From Phytoplasma sp041276565 (lineage in GTDB: Bacteria; Bacillota_I; Bacilli_A; Acholeplasmatales; Acholeplasmataceae), in the NCBI RefSeq assembly GCF_041276565.1, contig NZ_JBGGGR010000023.1, forward strand, positions 1-43,486: DNA of 43,486 nt. Direction: 5' to 3'. The position numbers were made by a program, and so were the translations under genes. Below the pieces are notes generated by a model. That model was not told the origin of the DNA. It worked only from the letters and a program-made list of their open reading frames with translations, and did not search any database. Of this stretch, positions 37,562-43,486 are shown piece after piece. Each line of letters starts with the position of its first letter. Position 1 is the first letter of the stretch.

Positions 37562-38379
37562 AATTAAAATAGAAAGATATAGTTTTAATTTTTAAATAAA
37601 AAAAGAACGAAAATAAAATTTTCAATATCGTTTATTTGTTTGTTTATCGAAAATTATTATTATAAGTGAAATTTTTTTCTTTAAATTGAATAATAAATAG
37701 TTTTTTGACGATAAATATTATTTAAAAATAAAAATATTTTTGCAAATTGATAAAATTTTAAATATAATAAAAATATGATAAAATAAATTAGTTTTATCAA
37801 AATTTATTTTTAATAAAATATTTCATTTGAAAATAATTTAGTATCATTTTACAAAAAACAAATATAATATTCTTAAAGAAGAATTAAATATATTTAAAGA
37901 TTAATTATTATTTTAAATATAAAATTTTATATTTAAAATGAGATAATGATAAAAAAATAGAATAAAAAATTTGTTATTTGATAGAACAATTATTTAAGCT
38001 TAAAAAAGAAAGAATATGGTTATTGAAGTAATTTTATATGGAATTTAGAATTGGTTTATATAACTTTTTAAAAATGTAATTATAAAAAAAATACATTATT
38101 GAAATATATTGTAATTTTTTTATAATTAGGAGGATTTTTTATTTGTTAGTAGTTGATAATTATAATAATATTTTAAATTTTAAAATCTACAATAAAATAA
38201 TATTTATTTTGGATAAATACTGCCGATTTAAGTCATCTTATAGTTAATTTTTGGATATTTGTTAGATAAAAAAACATTCAAAAAATAAATATATAAATAA
38301 AAAATATTTTTAAAAAATAAATAATTTTACGTCAATAAAACGGATTTTATTTATTATAATGAAAAAAGGAAATTACGAA
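37562..38379. other. Spacer before tpiA with one possible tiny ORF
   Basis: Mostly featureless AT-rich DNA. AGGAGG (38128-38133), the strongest Shine-Dalgarno sequence in the window, is nine bases before a TTG that opens 34 codons (38143-38247; LVVDNYNNILNFKIYNK, LDKYCRFKSSYS). Either a tiny gene or a remnant; I cannot assign it. The tpiA ribosome-binding site AAAAAAGGA is at 38362-38370. Confidence 0.45.
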
Positions 38380-39156
38380 ATGAAAAAAATTATTATTGCT
38401 GGAAATTGGAAAATGAATAAACACAAAGACGAAGCGTTAAATTTTGTTTATCAAATAAATAATAAAGTGCCTGACAGAAAAAAAATTGAAACTATCATTT
38501 TTCCTCAAACAATTTTGTTAGATTCTTTAACTCAAATAGAAGGTAAAAATTTAAGAATTGGTGCTCAAAACGTTTTTCATAAAAACGAAGGCGCTTTTAC
38601 AGGTGAAAATTCTCCTCTTAGTATCCAATTATTAGGAATCAAATATGTTTTATTAGGTCATTGTGAAAGAAGAATTTATTTCAATGAAACAGATGAAATG
38701 GTTAATTTAAAACTTTTACAACTTTTAAAACTGAATATTTATCCTATTGTTTGTATAGGAGAAGATATTACAGTTAAAAACGAAAATAGAACTAAAGAAG
38801 TTTTAAACGAACAATTAGAAAAAATTTTAGCTAATGTTCCTTCAGAACATATGGAAAAAATTATAATCGCTTATGAACCTTTTTGGGCTATCGGAACAGG
38901 AAAAAGTGTTAATCCTGAAGAAGCTAATCAAATTATCGCCGGTGTTCGCTGTAAAATAGCTTTATTGTTTTCTGAAAAAATATCTCAATCAGTAAGAATT
39001 ATATATGGCGGTTCAACTAACGTTTATAATATAGAATCTTTTTTAACACAAAAAGAAATAGATGGTGTTTTAGCAGGAAATAGTTCTTTAAAAACAGAAG
39101 ATTTTTTATTCTTTACAGAAGTCGCTTCCAAAGTATTAGAAAGCAAAAATCAATAA
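38380..39156 (+). CDS. tpiA: Triosephosphate isomerase
   Basis: Interconverts dihydroxyacetone phosphate and glyceraldehyde 3-phosphate in glycolysis. 258 residues from ATG 38380; an upstream ATG (38359) would add seven residues but overlaps the AAAGGA that serves the later start. Active-site residues: Lys11 in GNWKMN, His94 in LLGHCERR (Cys in place of the common Ser), Glu166 in AYEPFWAIGTG, and the phosphate-binding IIYGGSTN and GVLAGNSSL. The length is normal. It is followed 89 bp later by the helicase gene. In phytoplasmas glycolysis is a main source of ATP, so it should be expressed constantly. Confidence 0.97.
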   Translation: MKKIIIAGNWKMNKHKDEALNFVYQINNKVPDRKKIETIIFPQTILLDSLTQIEGKNLRIGAQNVFHKNEGAFTGENSPLSIQLLGIKYVLLGHCERRIYFNETDEMVNLKLLQLLKLNIYPIVCIGEDITVKNENRTKEVLNEQLEKILANVPSEHMEKIIIAYEPFWAIGTGKSVNPEEANQIIAGVRCKIALLFSEKISQSVRIIYGGSTNVYNIESFLTQKEIDGVLAGNSSLKTEDFLFFTEVASKVLESKNQ

Positions 39157-39245
39157 AAGTTTTATTTTCGGAAAATAAAATTCAATTCTAGAATTTAATA
39201 TTATCCAAAATAAAAATGCCAAAAAAAAACAAAGGGATTTTAAAA

Positions 39246-41438
39246 ATGAAAAAAGAATGGCTCAACAGTTTAAATAAAAATCAATTAAAGGCTGTTATGT
39301 CTCAAAAAAAAGCTGTTTATCTTCACGCGGGAGCAGGCACAGGAAAAACAACCACATTGATCAACAGAATAATTCATTTAACACGCGATTTAAAAATAGA
39401 TACAAAAAATATTTTAGCGATCACTTTTACTAACAACGCTGCTAGAGAAATGAAAGACAGATTAGCCAATTTTTTTGAAAATAGTCAATTTTCTAATTTA
39501 ACTATTACAACTTTTCATTCTTTAGGAGCAAGTATTTTAAGAAAATATATTTCCGATCTTTCTTTGAATTTGAATAGTTACTTTAATATAGTAGGCGAAA
39601 AAGAATCTAAACAAATTATTAAAAATGCTGTTAAAGAATTAAATTTAAGTAAAGACATTTATCAAGTGGATTACTTGAAAAAGACATTTTCGAAAAAAAA
39701 ATATTCAGATATAGAAATTCAAATTTTAAATGAATTAGATCGAACAATGCAAAATGAAGAATGGTTTTCTCGTTATAGAAAAAATAAGATAATTTTAATT
39801 TTTGAAGAAACCAAAATTTTTAATAAATATAATGAATATTTAAAAAAAACAAATCAATTAGATTTCGAAGATTTGATTGTTTATACTTATAAATTATTAA
39901 CTAAGCATAATTCAGCTGTAACTTCTTTTTATAATAAAACATTTCAGCATATTTTGATAGATGAATTTCAAGATATTGATTTAATCCAATATCAAATAAT
40001 CAAAATCCTAGGACAGAATAATACCGTTTTTGTTGTAGGTGATCCTAACCAAAATATATATAGCTTTAGAGGAGCTAATATTTTGTGTAATAATTTGTTT
40101 CTGAGAGATTTCAAATCACAAACTATTTCTTTAAATCATAATTATCGTTCTACACAAAATATTTTAGATAAAGCCAATCTTTTAATTAGTTATAATTATA
40201 ATCAAAAAAATAATTATTTCCAAAATTTTTTAAAAAATAATTCTCTGCCAGGAGAACAAGTTATTTATAAAGAATTTATGGACAACGAAAAAGAGTCTAG
40301 TTTTATTTCTCAACAAATTCAAAAATTAGTTTACAGTCAAAATTATAATTTTTCAGATATAGCAGTTTTATATAGAATGAATATCTTACATAAATCTATT
40401 GAAAATAGTTTTATTATTAAAAATATTCCTTATATGATAAAAAATACTTTATCTTTTTTTCAAACAAAAACTGTTAAAGATTTTATATCTTATATAAAAA
40501 CACTTATTAATCCTAAAAATGATTTAGATTTAAAAAGAATTATTAATATGCCACCTCGTAAAATAGGGGCTAAAAAAATACAAAAATTAGAAAAAATAGC
40601 TAACGAAAATCAAGTTTCTTTTTTTGAAGCAATCGAATTTTTACCACATGATGATAAAGATAAAAAAATTATAGATAATTTTAAAAAATTATTTCAAGAT
40701 TTACAAAAAGATTTCTTTGATGAAAATAAATGTAATTTAGACAATGTTATTTTTTTAATAGATCAACATATTCATTATGTAGAACTTTTAGAAGAGAATA
40801 AAGAAAAAAACGATCATAAAATACGTAAACAATTAGATAATTTACAAAAAATTTTTGTTAATGAAAATAAAGAAAACAAAGAAGGTTCTTTTTTAGAAAA
40901 ATTAAATATATTATTAAATAAAATTTCTTTATCTCAATATGACGAAGAAGAAGAACAACCAAATAAAGTTTTTATGTCTACTATACACAAAGTTAAAGGA
41001 TTAGAATTTAAAGTTGTCTTTTCCATCGGTTGGGAACAAAATTTTTTTTTAAAAGACCGTAAAGATGATCCAGAGAATATCAAAGAAGAAAGAAGAATTT
41101 CTTACGTAGCGATCACAAGAGCTAAAGAAATTTTATACATTACAAGCGCTAAAAAAAGATTTTTACAGGGTTCATCTATACAAACAGAACCGATATCGTT
41201 TTTAAAAGAAATGAAATTATTTCCTCAAAAAAAATTTTTGGGTCGTAATTTGTTGCATTCTTTTAAGAAAGAACAAAAGACACAAAATATTTTTACAATA
41301 GGTGAAAAAATAAAACATAAAATATTTGGAGTAGGTTTAATTGTCGCTCATAACAAAGATGTTTTATCTATAGTTTTTGATAAAAAATATGGTATTAAAA
41401 AAATTGTTTCCAATCATGAAGCTTTGATGAAATATTAA
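39246..41438 (+). CDS. pcrA: ATP-dependent DNA helicase, UvrD/PcrA type
   Basis: SF1A 3'-5' helicase for excision repair and for clearing RecA or stalled forks. 730 residues from ATG 39246 (AAAGGGA nine bases upstream; an ATG at 39216 lacks a ribosome-binding site). Motifs in order: Q-motif LNKNQLKAV, Walker A HAGAGTGKTT (27-36), Ia ITFTNNAAREM, II ILIDEFQDI, III GDPNQNIYSFRGA, IV NYRSTQNIL, V STIHKVKGLEFKVVF, VI ERRISYVAITRAKEIL. The C-terminus KIKHKIFGVGLIVAH and VLSIVFDKKYGIKK forms the Tudor-like module of PcrA that contacts RNA polymerase. All motifs are intact. Symbol pcrA follows the Gram-positive name; uvrD is equally valid. Confidence 0.95.
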   Translation: MKKEWLNSLNKNQLKAVMSQKKAVYLHAGAGTGKTTTLINRIIHLTRDLKIDTKNILAITFTNNAAREMKDRLANFFENSQFSNLTITTFHSLGASILRKYISDLSLNLNSYFNIVGEKESKQIIKNAVKELNLSKDIYQVDYLKKTFSKKKYSDIEIQILNELDRTMQNEEWFSRYRKNKIILIFEETKIFNKYNEYLKKTNQLDFEDLIVYTYKLLTKHNSAVTSFYNKTFQHILIDEFQDIDLIQYQIIKILGQNNTVFVVGDPNQNIYSFRGANILCNNLFLRDFKSQTISLNHNYRSTQNILDKANLLISYNYNQKNNYFQNFLKNNSLPGEQVIYKEFMDNEKESSFISQQIQKLVYSQNYNFSDIAVLYRMNILHKSIENSFIIKNIPYMIKNTLSFFQTKTVKDFISYIKTLINPKNDLDLKRIINMPPRKIGAKKIQKLEKIANENQVSFFEAIEFLPHDDKDKKIIDNFKKLFQDLQKDFFDENKCNLDNVIFLIDQHIHYVELLEENKEKNDHKIRKQLDNLQKIFVNENKENKEGSFLEKLNILLNKISLSQYDEEEEQPNKVFMSTIHKVKGLEFKVVFSIGWEQNFFLKDRKDDPENIKEERRISYVAITRAKEILYITSAKKRFLQGSSIQTEPISFLKEMKLFPQKKFLGRNLLHSFKKEQKTQNIFTIGEKIKHKIFGVGLIVAHNKDVLSIVFDKKYGIKKIVSNHEALMKY

Positions 41439-41494
41439 TTCAAATATAATTTCATATTTATATTATATAAAAATCATTTTTTAAAAAAACAATT

Positions 41495-41541
41495 TATAAT
41501 ATACTGAGATGGTGGATATAATTAATAAAAAATTAATTATA
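41495..41541 (+). promoter_or_regulatory. gtfA leader: -10 box and palindrome
   Basis: TATAAT at 41495-41500 lies 70 bp before the gtfA start; the -35 region is poor. Downstream, TATAATTAAT (41517-41526) and ATTAATTATA (41532-41541) are exact complements around AAAAA. As it lies after the -10, it would be in the transcript leader and could be an operator or an RNA hairpin. AAGGAAA near 41553 is the ribosome-binding site. Confidence 0.45.
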
Positions 41542-41567
41542 AACTAAGATATAAGGAAAAATTATTA

Positions 41568-43031
41568 ATGAAAATTCAAAATAAAGTAATGTTAATTACT
41601 TATCCTGATTCGTTAGGTAAAAATATTCAAGATTTAACTAAAATTATAAATAAATATTTTGGTGACGCTATCGGAGGGATTCATATATTGCCTTTCTTTC
41701 CTTCTACAAGTGATCGTGGTTTTGCTACATCAGATTATAGTATCGTTGATCCTGCTTTTGGGAATTGGCAAGATGTTGAAGAATTAAGCAAAAAATATTA
41801 TTTAATGTTTGATTTTATGATCAATCATATTTCTCGTGAATCTGTAATGTATAAAGATTTCCAAAAAAATCATGATAATTCTAAGTATAAAAATTTTTTT
41901 ATTCGTTGGGAAAAATTTTGGAGTCAATATGGTAAAAATAGACCTACTCAAGAAGATGTTGATTTAATTTATAAACGTAAAGATAAAGTTCCTATTCAAC
42001 CTATCAAGTTTGAAGATGGAACCCAAGAATATCTTTGGAATACTTTTGATGAAAATCAAATTGATATCAACGTGAAAGATTCTGTCGCTAAAGAATTTAT
42101 CAAAGAAACTTTAATAAGCATGGCTAAACATGGTTTAAGTTTATTACGTTTAGATGCTTTCGCATATATTGGTAAAAAAGCAGGTACTAATTGTTTTTTT
42201 GTCGAACCTGATATATGGGATTCTTTAAAAGAAGTAAATGAGATTTTAAAACCTTTCGAAATAGAACTTTTACCTGAAATTCACGAACATTATTCTATCG
42301 CGAATAAAATTAGTAATCATGGTTATTTTGTTTATGATTTTGCTTTACCTTTAATAGTTCTTTATACAATATATTCAAAAAATACTGAACGTTTAGCAGA
42401 TTGGTTAAGAAAATCTCCTATGAGACAATTTACTACTTTAGATACGCATGACGGTATAGGAATAGTTGACGCTCGTGATATTTTGACAGATGAAGAGATT
42501 GATTATACTTCTGAAAAATTATATAAAGTAGGAGCTAAAGTTAAAAAAATTTATTCTTCTAATTTATATAATAATTTAGATATTTATCAAATTAACACTA
42601 CTTATTATTCCGCTTTAGGAAACGATGATACTGCTTATTTATTGAGTCGTATTTTCCAAATATTTGCACCAGGTATTCCACAAGTTTATTATGTAGGAAT
42701 ACTAGCTGGCCAAAATGATATTGAATTATTAGAATCTTCTAAAGAAGGAAGAAATATTAATCGTCATTATTATTCCTTAGAAGAAATTCAAACAGACGTT
42801 CAACGTCCTGTGGTAGTGAATCTTTTGAAATTATTAACATGGCGCAATGAATCTAAAGCATTTGATTTAGAAGGAAGTATATTCGTTGAAACAAATAATC
42901 AAGCTAACGAAATTAAAATAATAAGAAAAGATAAAACAGGCGAACATGTAGCACGTTTAGAAGTTGATATGATTAATACAAAATTCTCTATTACAGAAAA
43001 CGGTCAAAAAGTATTTAATAATTTAGAATAA
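41568..43031 (+). CDS. gtfA: Sucrose phosphorylase
   Basis: Splits sucrose with phosphate into glucose 1-phosphate and fructose, saving one ATP per sucrose. GH13 subfamily 18, 487 residues, about the full family length. Early motifs GGIHILPFFPSTSDRGFATSD and FDFMINHISRES line the active site; the nucleophile is Asp196 in LLRLDAFAY, the acid/base Glu237 in LLPEIHEHY, and the stabilising Asp295 in TLDTHDGIGIVDARD. APGIPQVYYVG and GRNINRHYY follow as in the family. All catalytic residues are present, so the enzyme should be active. Sucrose is the main sugar of phloem, the plant habitat of phytoplasmas. It is transcribed on its own, with a palindrome in its leader and a terminator behind. No sugar transporter is adjacent. 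Confidence 0.96.
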   Translation: MKIQNKVMLITYPDSLGKNIQDLTKIINKYFGDAIGGIHILPFFPSTSDRGFATSDYSIVDPAFGNWQDVEELSKKYYLMFDFMINHISRESVMYKDFQKNHDNSKYKNFFIRWEKFWSQYGKNRPTQEDVDLIYKRKDKVPIQPIKFEDGTQEYLWNTFDENQIDINVKDSVAKEFIKETLISMAKHGLSLLRLDAFAYIGKKAGTNCFFVEPDIWDSLKEVNEILKPFEIELLPEIHEHYSIANKISNHGYFVYDFALPLIVLYTIYSKNTERLADWLRKSPMRQFTTLDTHDGIGIVDARDILTDEEIDYTSEKLYKVGAKVKKIYSSNLYNNLDIYQINTTYYSALGNDDTAYLLSRIFQIFAPGIPQVYYVGILAGQNDIELLESSKEGRNINRHYYSLEEIQTDVQRPVVVNLLKLLTWRNESKAFDLEGSIFVETNNQANEIKIIRKDKTGEHVARLEVDMINTKFSITENGQKVFNNLE

Positions 43032-43355
43032 AATGATTTTTTGAAATATATTATATTTAATATTGAAACTTTTAAATAATATATTAATGATTATTTTATT
43101 CGTATAAAAATTATTTTTTTAAAATTAATTTATTTTATCAAAAAAACAAGTTGAAACATTATATATGTTAAACTTGTTTTTTTATATATAATTTATTCAA
43201 TACTTTTTTTATTATATAAAATAGAATAATTTTTTAATATGCATTGAATTAATATACGTTATTTTATCTTTGTTGGATAATAAAATTGATATAATATATT
43301 TATATTATTTTTTAATTCATTTCTGTATAATAAATTCGGCAATATAAGGGTCTTT
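43032..43355. other. Spacer after gtfA
   Basis: Contains the gtfA terminator and, near its end, TATAAT at 43326-43331 that may serve the last gene, though no good -35 is visible. No other feature. Confidence 0.5.
43141..43183 (+). terminator. Intrinsic terminator of gtfA
   Basis: AAAAAACAAGTT-G-AAACAT pairs with ATGTT-A-AACTTGTTTTTT, ending in seven T; 110 bp after the gtfA stop. Confidence 0.8.
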
Positions 43356-43486
43356 ATGTTTAATATAATCAATTTAAATAAAAGTTACACATCTAAATTA
43401 GGTTATCGTACGGATATTTTAAAAGATATTTCGTTTCAATTACCTAACACAGGGATTGTTTTTATTTTAGGAAAATCAGGAAGCGG
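43356..43486 (+). CDS. ABC transporter ATP-binding protein, 5' end only
   Basis: ATG 43356 follows AAGGG (43346-43350). The 43 residues seen, MFNIINLNKSYTSKLGYRTD, ILKDISFQLPNTGIVFILG then KSGSG, are the start of an ABC ATPase, cut off inside Walker A (GKSGSGK). The A-loop Tyr is in NKSYTS. The N-terminus is closest in style to LolD/MacB-type ATPases, but the substrate cannot be judged from this piece. Confidence 0.85.
   Translation, partial: MFNIINLNKSYTSKLGYRTDILKDISFQLPNTGIVFILGKSGS

Noticed and set aside
1..43486. tRNA or rRNA genes
   Set aside because: No cloverleaf with a GTTC-type T-loop or rRNA core sequence was seen by eye; a covariance search would be needed to be certain.

Overview
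The window is a very AT-rich (roughly four fifths A+T) stretch of a reduced mollicute genome and fits 'Candidatus Phytoplasma'. Support: TAA is almost the only stop in intact genes and TGG is the tryptophan codon (standard code, unlike Mycoplasma and Spiroplasma); a DUF2963-type exported protein; a decayed DnaG-like fragment of the kind found in phytoplasma mobile units; a host-dependent gene set (Opp and amino-acid ABC importers, sucrose phosphorylase, several predicted surface proteins); and many decayed genes. The species cannot be named from the sequence alone.

Layout. 1-1996: decayed mobile-type genes on the minus strand and a 21-bp tandem repeat. 1997-8026: a conserved housekeeping block on the plus strand: glyA, rpmE, tdk, tadA, the SRP RNA, a small membrane protein, mnmG and rsmG. 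8173-9971: a dead type II restriction-modification pair on the minus strand. 10262-17562: the oppABCDF oligopeptide importer on the minus strand, with an in-frame stop in oppA, a frameshift in oppC and possibly a lost tail on oppF. 18133-19044: an exported protein of unknown function. 19570-20971: a decayed archaeal-type ATPase. 21350-28239: adk, a 1645-residue membrane-anchored coiled-coil AAA+ protein and a small membrane protein. 28328-29685: two small orphan genes, one of the DUF2963 family. 30351-35648: a dead amino-acid ABC importer (ATPase plus fused binding protein/permease) followed by an intact fused binding protein/permease. 36360-37403: a membrane-anchored coiled-coil protein. 38380-43031: tpiA, a UvrD/PcrA helicase and sucrose phosphorylase. 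The window ends in the first residues of an ABC ATPase.

How it fits together. The intact core serves translation (mnmG, rsmG, tadA, rpmE, SRP RNA), nucleotide and one-carbon supply (tdk, adk, glyA), DNA repair and glycolysis (tpiA, with gtfA feeding sugar phosphate from host sucrose). The accessory part is about the host interface: peptide and amino-acid uptake, and proteins with an N-terminal membrane anchor and a predicted extracytoplasmic body. Phytoplasmas live inside host cells and have no wall, so those bodies would face host cytoplasm.

The most striking object is the AAA+ protein. Its coiled coil is built of an exact, gapless 155-residue repeat, divided 60+95 by helix-cap-like motifs, and its predicted topology puts the ATPase on the host side. 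The second is the Opp substrate-binding protein, whose N-terminus looks like InlB B-repeats and carries an in-frame stop.
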